Positions 44,301 to 54,479 are shown, numbered from the stretch's first letter. The stretch: 64,000 nucleotides of DNA from Variovorax boronicumulans (GCF_029892485.1 NZ_JARXVG010000011.1:1-64000), one strand, 5' to 3'. Translations and numbers: made by a program. The notes: generated by a model not told the origin, from the letters alone.

Positions 44301-47300
44301 TCTTCGACGACCTCCACGGCTTCCACAATTTCCACGGACTCCACCACTTCCACAGTTTCCTGTGCGGCGACGGGCTCCGGCGTTTCTTCTTCGGCGGCGA
44401 CGACCTCCGGTTCGGCAGGCGTCTCGACGGGCACGGCGACGGCCGCCACGGGTTCGACCTCGGCTTCCGGCTCCGGCTCGGACGCCAGTTCCAATTCCAG
44501 TTCGGGCAGCGCGGCCGGCTCTTCCAGCGGAGGCAGGGCCATGTCGTTGGCCTTGGGCTCGTTCGCGGGAACGGGCAGCGGGTCCAGGTCCCAGGCGAAG
44601 TCCGGCAGGGGAGCGGCTGTCGGCACGGTGGCCTCGATGACCTCCTCGGCCGCGGGCTGCGCGGCGACAGGCGCTGGGGACTCCACGGGGGCCTGCGTCT
44701 TGGCGGGCGCCAGGAAATCGAAGTCGTCGACGCTGGACAGTGCCTCCAGCGGCGCGGGCGACGTGGGCTGCTTCGTCTCGAAATCGATGAAGTCGGTGGA
44801 CGTGAAATCGTCGTCCGCATCGGCGGACCCTGGCTTCTGCGGCTCGTCGAAGGCGGGCAGCTCGGGCAGCGGCTCGGGTACGGCCTGCACCGGCGCGACC
44901 GGTGTGTCCGGCAGGAACGACAGGTCGGGCAGCGGCGGCAGCTCGGGTTCGGCGGCGATGTGGCGGGCGGCCACGGCCAGTTGCCCGGCGTCGGCCACGC
45001 GCACCGGCGGCGGCACGGGCTCGCCGGCCATCAGCGCATCGGCCACCCGGCTGAACGGGCCGGCCTGCCAGGTGTGGGATTCGCCCGAGGCGATGGCTTC
45101 GACCCACTGGCCGAAGTCGCGCAGCGTGCGTTCGGTGGCGGACAGCATCTCCGGCGTGGCGGGACGCTGGTCGGCCAGCCAGGTGTTGAGCACCTGCTCG
45201 AGCGACCAGGCGGCATCGCCGAAGTCGGTGAGGCCGACCATGCGCGAGCTGCCCTTGAGCGTGTGGAACGCGCGGCGCAGGATGGTGAGCTCTTCGGTGT
45301 CGTCCGGGTGGCTGCCCAGTTCGGTGATGGCGGCCAGGCCGTTGTGCACCACCTCGCGGGCTTCGTCCAGGAAGATGTTCTGGAGATCGTCTTCCTCGAG
45401 CTCGGTGACTTCGGTGTCGGGCAGCGCGCCCGGACCAGTGATCTTGGAAGTCCAGCTCTCGGCCTTGCGGCTGAATTCCTCGAGCGGCGTCGGCTTGGTC
45501 TTCCTGGCCGGCGTGGCGAGTGCGGCGAGCTTCGAGGCGATCTGGGCGTCGACCTCCTCGATGCTGAGCACAGGCTCGGCCACGGGTGCCGCGACTTCGC
45601 CTTCGGGGGCGCTGTCCGTGGCCTGGCGGCCCATCAGCGGCTTGAGTTCGCCGGCTTCGGTGTCGAACACGAACAGGCGCTTGGCCAGCGCAGGCTGGTA
45701 GCCCAGCATGTCGATGAGGAAACCCAGCGCGCCGAGGTTGTTGCCCAGCGCATCGAAGCCGGCCATTTCCTCGGCCGGCGAGGCGCTGACCAGCATGGCC
45801 TCGACGTCGTCGCGCATGCGCTGCACGGTGAGCGCGGCCTGTTCGAGGCCGAGCACGGAGAACACGCCGCGCATCTGCATGAGCTGGGTCGGCACGGTGC
45901 GCAGCAGGCCCTTTTCGGCGGGGCGGCGGAAGTACTGGTCGAGCGATTTCTCGAGCTCGCTCAGGTGGCTGCGCAGCTCGTCGACCACGGTGCCCATGGT
46001 CTGGCGATCGCTCACGCGGCGGTACAGGTCTTCCATCCACGGCTCGAGCGGCTCGGAATGGCCGCCCGCGCGCACGCGTTCGATGCGGCCTGCCAGCTGC
46101 AGGGTGCGGGAGGTGAGCTGCGGATCGCTCGGATCGAGGTCTTCGAGCGCGGCTTCCAGGTACAGCACCGAGGTGGCGACTTCCATCGCCAGTTCGGTGT
46201 CGGGCGGCTGGCCCGACCTGACGGAGGCCTCGACGGCATGCGTCAGCGCCTGGACCATCGGCAGGCTCGGCGGATGCAGCTTCTGCAGCGATTCGCCCAG
46301 CTGGGCGAAGGTGTCGGCCACCTGGCGCGTGCGGGTGATGTCGCCGCCCGAGAGGGCCGACCACATTTCCTTGGCGGTCTCGATGCGCTTGCGGGCCTGC
46401 GTGAGCACCAGCGGATCGAAGCGGCCGAACTGCTCGACGGTGTAGTCGATGTGCTGCTCGTGGGCCACGCCCCAGGCGCTGCGCACGGTGCGCAGCGTGG
46501 CGGCTTCGTCGCGGGCGGTGGGCACGGCCTGCGCGCAGAAGAACAGCAGGTCCTGGCCCAGGCGATCGGAGACCACGCTGTCGCCGCGCGCCAGGGTGGC
46601 GTATTGCAGCAGCACGCGCGTGGCGGCGCGCTTGACGTACGAGTCGGCGGGAATCAGGCCGAGCGACAGGGCCTCGAAGAAGCCCGCGGCCAGGGTCCAG
46701 AAGCTGGCGACGCGGGGCAGCAGCGCGCCGCGTCCGAGCCCCAGGCACAGGCCCTGCAGGCGCTGTGCGGCCTGCATGTCGCCGGCCTTGACCAGTTGCA
46801 GCACCTCGCGGTCGAGCCGCGAGCGCACGGAAGGGTCATAGGCGACAGCAGCCTGCGTGAGCGCAGGCTTGACCTCGACCCAGCGCCAGGCGGTGCTCCA
46901 GAGATCGGCCGGATGGACGCGTTCGTTGCCGCCCAGTTCCAGCACGTCGCGGTATTGCGGGAACAGCGCGACCGACGACACGGCCTTGCCGGCCAGCAGT
47001 GCGCTGAGGAAATCGGTGACGGCGAAGCCGGCACGCTCGATCTTCAGGACGGCGCTGTCGGTGCAGCGCTGCGGTTCGGCAATGAAGCCCTGCACCGCGA
47101 ATTCGATGGCGCCGAGCACCAGCGCGGGCGAGGAATGCCCCACCATCTGCAGCGCGCCGACGGCCTGGTGCAGTTGCTGGCGAGCCATTTGCAGCGGCCC
47201 GCTCTCGGGCTCGGTTGCATTGCCCACGTCGCGCACATAGCGCCGCAACGACTTGCCCACACCATCGAGGGATTTCTGGATTTCTCCCAGCACCCAGGCC

Positions 47301-47371
47301 AGCGGCCCGAGGTCTTCGGTGGCCGGCATGTTGCCGGCGATGGGGGCCGTGGCAGGGTTTTGAATCGACAC
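41333..47371 (-). CDS. chpA: Pil-Chp hybrid sensor kinase with multiple Hpt domains
   Basis: A ~2012-residue CheA-type kinase of the type IV pilus chemosensory system. Several Hpt phosphotransfer domains are visible, with RAFHTLKGSSRM near 700, AHSLAGSSATVGF near 1090 and LHTLKGSARLAGA near 1250. They are separated by a long Glu/Pro/Ala-rich linker (about 820-1050). Then come the dimerisation helices, the HATPase (NCVAHGIEDA, FRDDGAGLDQ, GRGIGMDVV), a CheW-like domain and a C-terminal receiver (VVDDSITVRR, phospho-Asp in LSDIEMPRMDG). The second Hpt has Ser near the phospho-His position pattern and may be degenerate. GTG at 47371 is chosen as start; an ATG at 47434 in frame is possible. Last gene of pilGHIJ-chpA. 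Confidence 0.95.
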   Translation of the reverse strand: MSIQNPATAPIAGNMPATEDLGPLAWVLGEIQKSLDGVGKSLRRYVRDVGNATEPESGPLQMARQQLHQAVGALQMVGHSSPALVLGAIEFAVQGFIAEPQRCTDSAVLKIERAGFAVTDFLSALLAGKAVSSVALFPQYRDVLELGGNERVHPADLWSTAWRWVEVKPALTQAAVAYDPSVRSRLDREVLQLVKAGDMQAAQRLQGLCLGLGRGALLPRVASFWTLAAGFFEALSLGLIPADSYVKRAATRVLLQYATLARGDSVVSDRLGQDLLFFCAQAVPTARDEAATLRTVRSAWGVAHEQHIDYTVEQFGRFDPLVLTQARKRIETAKEMWSALSGGDITRTRQVADTFAQLGESLQKLHPPSLPMVQALTHAVEASVRSGQPPDTELAMEVATSVLYLEAALEDLDPSDPQLTSRTLQLAGRIERVRAGGHSEPLEPWMEDLYRRVSDRQTMGTVVDELRSHLSELEKSLDQYFRRPAEKGLLRTVPTQLMQMRGVFSVLGLEQAALTVQRMRDDVEAMLVSASPAEEMAGFDALGNNLGALGFLIDMLGYQPALAKRLFVFDTEAGELKPLMGRQATDSAPEGEVAAPVAEPVLSIEEVDAQIASKLAALATPARKTKPTPLEEFSRKAESWTSKITGPGALPDTEVTELEEDDLQNIFLDEAREVVHNGLAAITELGSHPDDTEELTILRRAFHTLKGSSRMVGLTDFGDAAWSLEQVLNTWLADQRPATPEMLSATERTLRDFGQWVEAIASGESHTWQAGPFSRVADALMAGEPVPPPVRVADAGQLAVAARHIAAEPELPPLPDLSFLPDTPVAPVQAVPEPLPELPAFDEPQKPGSADADDDFTSTDFIDFETKQPTSPAPLEALSSVDDFDFLAPAKTQAPVESPAPVAAQPAAEEVIEATVPTAAPLPDFAWDLDPLPVPANEPKANDMALPPLEEPAALPELELELASEPEPEAEVEPVAAVAVPVETPAEPEVVAAEEETPEPVAAQETVEVVESVEIVEAVEVVEEDATASSAEDQVKVIGPLRIGIALYNVYLNEADEWSRQLATDVGEWALESHERLPDSTVALAHSLAGSSATVGFHSLSGMARLLESALQHLQMQGSGTREQGVVLVAAADELRRLLHQFAVGFLRDPAEGTLQALRDIAAAPMPLEAAVRSEVRPFQQIVSNDGMADVALDDSEDAIDLADAVDVDLFPIFEEEAADLLPQLGEALRQWSHHPDDSAPRASVLRTLHTLKGSARLAGAMRLGERAHRMESEIEILGSQGAERADIEKLLVRLDTLQATFDALRAADDATQVEMAQLVAAATANAASVAQVAAADVGVPANDEDAAPVEPGEADAASQPALTMLQPRPAPALLAPLRAASSQAVRIRTQLLDRLVAQTGEVIITRSRLEAELGQLRGSLSDLTGNLDRLRQQLRDIEVQAESQMQSRLAQAKDSQQSFDPLEFDRFTRVQELTRMMAESVNDVATVQRTLQKTVQATEDDLSVQARQTRELQRGLLRTRMVEFEGISDRLYRVVRQASKDTGKQVRLDIVGGSIEMDRGVLDRMTPAFEHLLRNCVAHGIEDAAVREEAGKDASGLIVIDLHHEGNDVSVSFRDDGAGLDQKRIAERARALGLLADDKELTPEEATELIFKPGFSTAGQVSELSGRGIGMDVVRAQIAALGGRIETHSTPGQGTTFKLVLPLTTAVTHVVMLRAGDVSIGVPSNLVELVQRVSGTDLEAAYLHASHPFGAEQVPFYWAGALLQASTRSAHAGAKNNTLVIVRSAAQRVALHVDEVLGNQEVVVKNLGPQLVRLPGLAGISVLASGAVALIYNPVALAAVHGEQARQRQAAALVVPASNAAGTTAGNDAPQTPLPVLAPVAPLVPLVLVVDDSITVRRVTQRLLQREGYRVSLAADGLQALERLQQERPSVVLSDIEMPRMDGFDLARNIRADAALAELPIIMITSRIAEKHRDYARTLGVNHYLGKPYSEEELLRLVRAYTSEPTLAAAA

Positions 47372-47454
47372 GTTGGTTGCTCGCCGTTCTTGATCTATCA
47401 GTTTTTCAATGGGCGCCACGCGCCCTGAATACATTCAGCCGTCGCAGCCACTTC

Positions 47455-47555
47455 GAGGGACACCGCGGAACCGGTTTTGCCGGGCCGCTGGTGTCGCCCC
47501 CGGAAGGGGGCTGCCGAAGCGACATGAAGTGCGCGAAGGCTGGGGGAGAGCTTCA
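47455..47555 (-). repeat. Stop-codon-adjacent repeat, copy 2 (pilJ-chpA gap)
   Basis: Begins right after the pilJ TGA on the minus strand as TGAAGCTCTCCCCCAGCC and contains CGCGCACTTCATGTCGC, CCCCCTTCCGGGGG and the CCGGCAAAACCGGTTCCG arm. Slightly diverged from the other copies, with compensating change in the CCGG hairpin loop. Lies inside the pil-chp operon. Confidence 0.85.
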
Positions 47556-49868
47556 TCAGGCAATCTTGAAACGGGCGACAGAGCGGCGCAGTTCTTCCGC
47601 CATCTGCGACAGTTCGCGCACCTGCTGGGCCGTGGTACGCGTACCTTCTCCGGTCTGCTCGGTCACCGCGAAAATGTGCTGGATGTTGGCTGCCACCACG
47701 TTGGCCGAATCGGCTTCGCGGGAGGCGGACTGCGAAATCTGCTCGATCAGCTCGGCAAGGCGGCGCGACACGCGGTCAATCTCGGTCAGCGCGGTACCCG
47801 CGTTGTCAGACAGCTTGGCCCCTTCGACCACACCCTGCGTGGAACGCTCCATGGCGCCCACCGCATCCTGCGTGTCGGTCTGAATCGCCTTCACCAGTGC
47901 CGAAATCTGGCGCGTGGCGTCTGCGGAGCGTTCGGCCAGTCGCTGAACTTCTTCCGCCACCACCGAGAAGCCCCGGCCGGCTTCACCGGCCGATGCCGCC
48001 TGAATGGCGGCGTTCAGCGCCAGCACGTTCGTCTGTTCGGTAATGTCCGAGATCAGCTCGGTGATTTCGCCAATTTCCTGCGACGACTCGCCCAGGCGCT
48101 TGATCCGCTTGGAGGTTTCCTGGATCTGGTCGCGGATGGAGTTCATGCCGCCGATGGCGTTCTGCACGGCCTGCAGGCCCGACGATGCGGCTTGCAGCGA
48201 CTGGCGCGCCACCGTGGCGGACTCTTGCGCTTGCGAGGACACGCCGTTGATTCGCTCGGCCATGGTCAGCACCGACTGGCCGGTTTCGCGAATCTCGCGC
48301 AGCTGTTCGGTCGAGGCGGCAAGCAGTTCGGTCGAGGTGTTTTCCACCTGCGACGTCGTCTGCGCCACGCGGGTGGCCGTGTTCTGCACGTTGCCCACCA
48401 GCAGGCGCAGTTCTTCCACCGTGTAGTTCACCGAGTCGGCGATGGCGCCGGTGATGTCCTCGGTCACGGTCGCTTCCTGCGTCAGGTCGCCTTCGGCCAC
48501 TGTCTGCAGTTCGTTCATCAGCCGAAGAATGGCGGCCTGGTTGGCGTTGTTGATGCGGCCGGCTTCTTCCGAAGTCTGCTCGGCAGCCAGACGTTCGCGT
48601 TCGGCGTTGGCGGCACGTTCGCGGCCTTCGCGCACCTGCACGAAACCGATGGCGCCGGCCAGCGCCAGGGCGGCCAGCGACAGCACGAACAGCAGCACGA
48701 TCGTTCCGGCGCCCAGGCCCGTGCGGGCCGAGAGCTTGTCCTGCAGGTCGCCGAGCGACTTACGCAGCGGCTCGCTGTCGGTCAGGATGGATGCCTGCGC
48801 TTCGCGCGCTGCCACCAGACCCTGCAGGTTGCCCAGAATGGCGGAGGCCTGCGTGCGCATCTGCTCGTAGGTCTTCAGGATGGCTTCGAGCTGCTGGCGC
48901 GTCTGCGGGTCCTTCGAGCCCGGGAAACGCTGCTGCGCATTGCCGTCGAGCAGCCCGCGGGTGGTTTCCTGGAAGGTGTTCAGGTCTTTGCCCAGCAGGA
49001 ACACGGCGTCGGGGTTCACACCCTCGACCGTGAAGAATTCGTTGGTCGACTTGCCGATGCGCTGCGTCAGCATCACGAGCTGGCCGGCGGCGGAAATCTC
49101 GGGCAGCGTGGCGTTCTGCTGCATCTTCAGCGAAGCGACGGTTTCCGTCATTTCGAGCAGCGTGGACGACTGCTGGTTGATGTCGCGCAAGGCGGTACCC
49201 ACCTGGGTCAGGATCTGGCGCTGGGCCAGCACGGCCTTCGCGCTGGTGTCGGCACGGGTGACCAGAGGATTGATCTTGGTCATCTCCTCGTCGTACTGGT
49301 TGCCCACGCGTTCGAGCCGCAGGGAATCGTCGCCGTTGGTGAGGCCCGCGACGCGACGCGAGAGGTCGTCGGCGCTGTCCTTCACTTCGACGAACGCCGA
49401 AGCGCTGCCGACGAGGGCCTGGGAGATCGACTTGGCCAGGCGCTGCGACTGCATCAGCGACTGGCCGGTGGCCGCCACCTGTTGCGCCAGGCGTTCCGAG
49501 CGAAGAATCGCGGAGCCGGCCACCAGGAGCAGCAGCAGCACCACGACCGCCAGCATGATCGCCAGGATCCGCTGCTGCTTCGCGGGGTTGGAGCCGGCGC
49601 GGCCGGCGGCCGGGACGGCGTCGAGGGCCGCCTGGTCGAGCGCTTCGGGCGTCTCGCCGCCGACATCGGCGAAGCCGCTGGGCGCAGCCGCGATGGGGGA
49701 AGACAGGGAGGCGCTGTCGCTCTTCCTGGTCAGGCGCACGGTTTTTTCGTCCGGAACCTGAACCGTATCGACATCGTCGAGCGATATCGAACCGGAGCCG
49801 TCGACGCGGGCCTTGTCGTTCCCATTCACGGGGAGAAATTTCTTGAACTTGTCGGCGATCGAGCTCAC
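47556..49868 (-). CDS. pilJ: Type IV pilus methyl-accepting chemotaxis protein
   Basis: A 770-residue chemoreceptor starting at GTG. Two membrane helices flank a ~260-residue periplasmic domain, with TM1 at about 100-124 (ILAIMLAVVVLLLLLVAGSA) and TM2 at about 384-406. A HAMP-like segment leads to the cytoplasmic signalling hairpin, whose tip reads EITELISDITEQTNVLALNA and which continues GEAGRGFSVVAEEVQRLAER. The N-terminal ~95 residues are a cytoplasmic extension before TM1, longer than in Pseudomonas PilJ. It signals to ChpA through PilI. Confidence 0.95.
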   Translation of the reverse strand: MSSIADKFKKFLPVNGNDKARVDGSGSISLDDVDTVQVPDEKTVRLTRKSDSASLSSPIAAAPSGFADVGGETPEALDQAALDAVPAAGRAGSNPAKQQRILAIMLAVVVLLLLLVAGSAILRSERLAQQVAATGQSLMQSQRLAKSISQALVGSASAFVEVKDSADDLSRRVAGLTNGDDSLRLERVGNQYDEEMTKINPLVTRADTSAKAVLAQRQILTQVGTALRDINQQSSTLLEMTETVASLKMQQNATLPEISAAGQLVMLTQRIGKSTNEFFTVEGVNPDAVFLLGKDLNTFQETTRGLLDGNAQQRFPGSKDPQTRQQLEAILKTYEQMRTQASAILGNLQGLVAAREAQASILTDSEPLRKSLGDLQDKLSARTGLGAGTIVLLFVLSLAALALAGAIGFVQVREGRERAANAERERLAAEQTSEEAGRINNANQAAILRLMNELQTVAEGDLTQEATVTEDITGAIADSVNYTVEELRLLVGNVQNTATRVAQTTSQVENTSTELLAASTEQLREIRETGQSVLTMAERINGVSSQAQESATVARQSLQAASSGLQAVQNAIGGMNSIRDQIQETSKRIKRLGESSQEIGEITELISDITEQTNVLALNAAIQAASAGEAGRGFSVVAEEVQRLAERSADATRQISALVKAIQTDTQDAVGAMERSTQGVVEGAKLSDNAGTALTEIDRVSRRLAELIEQISQSASREADSANVVAANIQHIFAVTEQTGEGTRTTAQQVRELSQMAEELRRSVARFKIA

Positions 49869-49910
49869 GGTCGGTCCTTCAGGTGGTTGCCAGTACTTCG
49901 TGCCGAGGCA

Positions 49911-50444
49911 CTACGCACCAATACTCAAAAACTGGGGTTGCTGCGAAAGCGCTTGCAGGTTGACTTCCTGCCAGCGCTCTCCTGCTGCGTCGGTGTACAG
50001 ATGCCCGTGCCACGCAGGTGCTTCTGCGCCCGGAGCCTCCGAGGCCGTGAAGGCCTCCGCGCCCCGCAACCCCGCCAGTCGGTCGACCAGCAATGCGCAG
50101 TTGACTTCGAGCAGCTCGTTGAATGCAACGAGCCGCGATTGCATGCGCGCCGCCTCGGTGGCGGGCTGTGCGCCAAGCCCGCCCGCGGCGAAGCCCGACA
50201 GCTGGACGACGCCGTAGAGGCCGCCGCGCAGGTTGGCGACGCCGAGGAACCACGGCTCCGTGTAGGGCACGGGCTGTGGCGGCGTCCAGGGAAAGATTTC
50301 GCCGGCATGTCCCAGCGGAAAGAGGTACTTGCCCTCGCCGGCCTCGACGGCCAGCCACGTCGCGGCCACGCCGGTCGTGCGCGCAGCCTGCAGACGGCTT
50401 GCAAGCCGGGACTGGAAGGCTCTCAGTGCGTCGCGATTCGCCAT
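49911..50444 (-). CDS. pilI: CheW-like adaptor PilI
   Basis: A 177-residue CheW-domain protein that couples PilJ to the ChpA kinase. The family features are EAGEGKYLFPLGHAGEIFPW, the VPYTEPWFLGVANLRGGLYG core and the LLVDRLAGLRG segment. It lies between pilH and pilJ with short spacers in the conserved pilG-pilH-pilI-pilJ order. Confidence 0.93.
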   Translation of the reverse strand: MANRDALRAFQSRLASRLQAARTTGVAATWLAVEAGEGKYLFPLGHAGEIFPWTPPQPVPYTEPWFLGVANLRGGLYGVVQLSGFAAGGLGAQPATEAARMQSRLVAFNELLEVNCALLVDRLAGLRGAEAFTASEAPGAEAPAWHGHLYTDAAGERWQEVNLQALSQQPQFLSIGA

Positions 50445-50463
50445 GGACTCAACCGGCTCCTGC

Positions 50464-50829
50464 TCAGGCGAGCGCGCTGATCTTGGACATCAGATCCGCC
50501 GCATTGACCGGCTTCACGATGTAGTCGCGTGCGCCCTGGCGCATGCCCCAGACACGATCGGTTTCCTGGTTCTTGCTGGTGCACAGGATGATCGGGATGG
50601 CCGCGTACTTCGGGTCGCGGGCGATGGCGCGCGTGAGCTGGAAGCCGTTCTGGCCGGGCATGACGACGTCCATGAGGATCAGGTCGGGCTGCTCTTCTTC
50701 CAGGCGGCGCATCGCGTCGTCGGCGTTTTCGGCCGTCTTCACGGCAAAGCCGTTCTTCTGGAGGAGGTCGGTCAGGAACACCAATTCAGTCTTGGAGTCG
50801 TCGACGACGAGGATTTTTCGAATAGGCAT
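50464..50829 (-). CDS. pilH: Response regulator PilH
   Basis: A 121-residue single receiver domain. ILVVDDSKTELVFL carries the acidic pair, LILMDVVMPGQNGF the phospho-acceptor Asp, and CTSKNQETD plus YIVKPVNAADL the switch Thr/Ser and Lys. In the Pil-Chp system PilH acts with PilG on pilus extension and retraction. Its ATG overlaps the pilG stop (ATGA-type), so the two are translationally coupled. Confidence 0.95.
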   Translation of the reverse strand: MPIRKILVVDDSKTELVFLTDLLQKNGFAVKTAENADDAMRRLEEEQPDLILMDVVMPGQNGFQLTRAIARDPKYAAIPIILCTSKNQETDRVWGMRQGARDYIVKPVNAADLMSKISALA

Positions 50830-51227
50830 TACTGCACTTCCTGTTGAACGATGCCAAACTGCTGCACGGCCTGCAGCAACTGGTCTTTGGTGAATGGCTT
50901 GGTCAGGTAGTCTTGCGATCCGACCATGCGGCCGCGGGCCTTGTCGAATACACCGTCTTTCGACGACAGCATGACGACCGGAACCTTGGAGAAATGCGCG
51001 TTGCGCTTGATGATGGCGCAGGTCTGGTAGCCGTCGAGACGCGGCATGAGGATGTCGCAGAAAATCAGGTGGGGCTTGTGGTCGTTAACCTTGGAGAGCG
51101 CATCGAAACCGTCTTCCGCCAGAAGAACCTCGTGCCCACCCTGCTTCAGAAAAATCTCGGCACTGCGCCGGATGGTGTTGCTGTCATCGATGACCAGCAC
51201 CTTGTAACCTGATCCATTCGGGCCCAT
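50829..51227 (-). CDS. pilG: Response regulator PilG
   Basis: A 132-residue receiver protein. KVLVIDDSNTIRRSAEIFL, LIFCDILMPRLDGYQT (phospho-Asp) and VMLSSKDGVFDKARGRMVGS with the switch residues and YLTKPFTKDQLL are all present. It is the first pil gene of the cluster, downstream of rubredoxin on the same strand. Likely target is the pilus motor ATPase apparatus. Confidence 0.95.
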   Translation of the reverse strand: MGPNGSGYKVLVIDDSNTIRRSAEIFLKQGGHEVLLAEDGFDALSKVNDHKPHLIFCDILMPRLDGYQTCAIIKRNAHFSKVPVVMLSSKDGVFDKARGRMVGSQDYLTKPFTKDQLLQAVQQFGIVQQEVQ

Positions 51228-51306
51228 TGCAAACGCTCCTGCTCATGAGACTTGGATGCCCGCCGCGCCGTACATCGACGCAGATCGCGTAGCCCTATGC
51301 CAATCT

Positions 51307-51477
51307 TCAGATTTCAACCATTTCGAAGTCTTCCTTGCGTGCACCGCACTCAGGACAGGTCCAGTTCATCGGAACATCGGCCCAGGCCGTGCCTGCCGCG
51401 ATCCCGTCTTCCGGAACACCCACCGCTTCGTCATAGATCCACCCACAAATCAGGCACATCCAAGTTTTCGTATTCAT
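51307..51477 (-). CDS. rubA: Rubredoxin
   Basis: A 56-residue iron protein. The two iron-binding knuckles are CLICGWIYDE and CPECGARKEDFE, with the usual EDGIAAGTAW loop between. It transfers electrons in the cytoplasm. Located 80 bases upstream of pilG on the same strand, the arrangement common in beta-proteobacteria where rubA precedes the pilGHIJ genes and is divergent from thiD. Confidence 0.95.
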   Translation of the reverse strand: MNTKTWMCLICGWIYDEAVGVPEDGIAAGTAWADVPMNWTCPECGARKEDFEMVEI

Positions 51478-51588
51478 CGGAGCTTAAAGTCCTTGTTCAT
51501 TAAATGCAACGAGTGTATCTATGCGTATCTCACTGGCGGGGCCTAAACGTCGCGCCCATGCCACCATCCAGCGGATTCCGCCCGGCGT

Positions 51589-52551
51589 ATGACCATCTAC
51601 TTACATTCCGCAGACAGCCCACGCAAACCGGGCGATCTTAACGACCCCTCGCAGGACGAAGAATCGATCGCCGAGCGCGACCTCAATCCGCCCTGCGTGC
51701 TGGTGTTCAATGCGAGCGATCCGAGCGGCGCGGGCGGCCTGGGTGCCGATGCCCTCGCCATGGCGTCGGTGGGCGCACACATTCTGCCGGTTGTCACAGG
51801 GGCCTACGCCCGCGACACGGCCGAAATCTTCGACCATTTCGCCTTCGACGAGGAGGCCATCGCCGAGCAGGCGCGGGCCATCCTGGAGGACGTGGAAGTC
51901 CAGCTGATCAAGGTGGGTTTCGTGGGCACGCCCGATGCCCTGAGCACGATCGCCGAGACCGCCTCCGACTACCCCGAAGTGCCCGTGGTGGCCTACATGC
52001 CCAACCTTTCCTGGTGGGACGAGAACCAGATCGAGGCCTATCTGGACGCGTTTCGCGAGCTCGTTTTGCCCCAGACGACGGTGTTGGTTGGAAACCACAG
52101 TACGCTGTGGCGATGGCTGCTTCCGGACTGGAGCGGCGAGCGTCCGCCCGGTGCGCGCGACATCGCCAAGGCCGCCGGCGAGTTCGGCGTGCCCTACACG
52201 CTGGTGACCGGCATGGTGCTGCCCGACCAGTTCATCGACAACGTGCTGGCCTCGCCGCAGTCGGTCCTCGTCAACGAGAAGTACGAGCGGCTCGAAGCCG
52301 TCTTCGCCGGCGCGGGCGACACGCTCTCGGCCGCGCTGGCCGCCCTGCTCGCGAGCGGCACCGACCTGGTGGCCGCGACGAGCGAAGCCCTCGCCTACAT
52401 GGACCGGTGCCTGGACGCGGGTTTCCGCCCCGGCATGGGCCATGTGCTGCCCGACCGCCTGTTCTGGGCCGAACCCGAGGACGACGACGAAGACGACGAC
52501 CCCGACGCCCCCCAGGACTTTGCCCTCCCCCCTCACGACACCCGACACTGA
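51589..52551 (+). CDS. thiD: Hydroxymethylpyrimidine/phosphomethylpyrimidine kinase (ThiD)
   Basis: A 320-residue ribokinase-fold protein. FNASDPSGAGGLGADALAMA is the substrate-binding start of ThiD, and the anion-hole/catalytic motif is AVFAGAGDTLSAALAALLASG. It phosphorylates HMP in thiamine synthesis. It is longer than typical ThiD (about 265), with an extra N-terminus and an acidic, Asp/Glu-rich C-terminal tail after residue 300. Divergent from rubredoxin, followed by hemL. Confidence 0.88.
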   Translation: MTIYLHSADSPRKPGDLNDPSQDEESIAERDLNPPCVLVFNASDPSGAGGLGADALAMASVGAHILPVVTGAYARDTAEIFDHFAFDEEAIAEQARAILEDVEVQLIKVGFVGTPDALSTIAETASDYPEVPVVAYMPNLSWWDENQIEAYLDAFRELVLPQTTVLVGNHSTLWRWLLPDWSGERPPGARDIAKAAGEFGVPYTLVTGMVLPDQFIDNVLASPQSVLVNEKYERLEAVFAGAGDTLSAALAALLASGTDLVAATSEALAYMDRCLDAGFRPGMGHVLPDRLFWAEPEDDDEDDDPDAPQDFALPPHDTRH

Positions 52552-52650
52552 AATGTTGCTCGCCCCCAGGCTGCCCGCACTTCGTGTCGGTTCGCCAACC
52601 CCCTACCAGGGGCGGGCCGGCCGCTTCGGGCGGCCGTGCGCGGCGGCCCT
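52552..52650 (+). repeat. Stop-codon-adjacent repeat, copy 3 (thiD-hemL gap)
   Basis: Starts at the base after the thiD TGA as AATGTTGCTCGCCCCCAGGC, then CGCACTTCGTGTCGGTTCGC and CCCCCTACCAGGGG. The 3' third differs from the other copies (GGCCGGCCGCTTCGGGCGGCC) but keeps hairpin potential. It occupies nearly the whole gap before hemL. Confidence 0.82.
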
Positions 52651-52676
52651 TCCCTGAAAACCCTCCCTTCGCTGCA

Positions 52677-53963
<1,287 letters not shown>

Positions 53964-53966
53964 TCC

Positions 53967-54455
53967 ATGAACGCCCTGCGCCTGCTGCCGGTATCGAGTG
54001 TTGCTCTTGCTCTTCTTCTACCCGGCCTGGCGCAAGCGCAGTCCTCGTTCGATCCGAAGAACATCTGGGTCAATCCGGGCTTCTATTCGGCGCACTTCGA
54101 CAGCGGCAAAGGCCTGGAAAATTCCAACTTCGGCCTGGGCTTCGAGTACCCGCTGAGCGACACCTACCGCGTCACTGCGGGTGCGTTCCACAACAGCGAC
54201 CGGCGCCAGTCGCACTACATCGGGCTGTACGTGCTGCCCTTCGAGTTCTACGGCGTGAAGTTCGGCGCGGTGGTGGGCGGCTTCGACGGCTACCCCAACT
54301 ACCGCAACGGCAACTGGTTCCCGGCGATCCTTCCGACGGCCGCCATCGAAGGCAAGAACTGGGGCCTGAACATCGCCTACGTGCCGACGATCAAGAACCG
54401 CCTCTACGGCGCGATCACCTTCCAGCTCAAATACCGGTTCGGTACCCACGAATAA
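53967..54455 (+). CDS. Exported putative outer-membrane beta-barrel protein
   Basis: A 162-residue protein starting 3 bases after hemL. A signal peptide (about 1-24, ending LAQAQS) is followed by alternating aromatic/polar strands ending ITFQLKYRFGTHE, typical of a small outer-membrane barrel. NPGFYSAHFD and NFGLGFEYPLSDTYRVTAG suggest about eight strands, like PagP/PagL-size barrels, but no catalytic motif was recognised. Probably co-transcribed with hemL; function unknown. Confidence 0.75.
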   Translation: MNALRLLPVSSVALALLLPGLAQAQSSFDPKNIWVNPGFYSAHFDSGKGLENSNFGLGFEYPLSDTYRVTAGAFHNSDRRQSHYIGLYVLPFEFYGVKFGAVVGGFDGYPNYRNGNWFPAILPTAAIEGKNWGLNIAYVPTIKNRLYGAITFQLKYRFGTHE

Positions 54456-54479
54456 GCAGGCCCCGAACCGCGCTTCCGT

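Noticed and set aside
41309..47428. A 2039-codon open frame antisense to chpA
   Set aside because: It mirrors the chpA coding strand; long antisense frames arise from GC-rich third positions. The translation is His/Gly/Arg-rich with no domains, whereas chpA has full kinase motifs.
47409..50480. A 1023-codon open frame antisense to pilJ and pilI
   Set aside because: Same codon-bias artefact; pilJ and pilI carry clear MCP and CheW motifs on the other strand.
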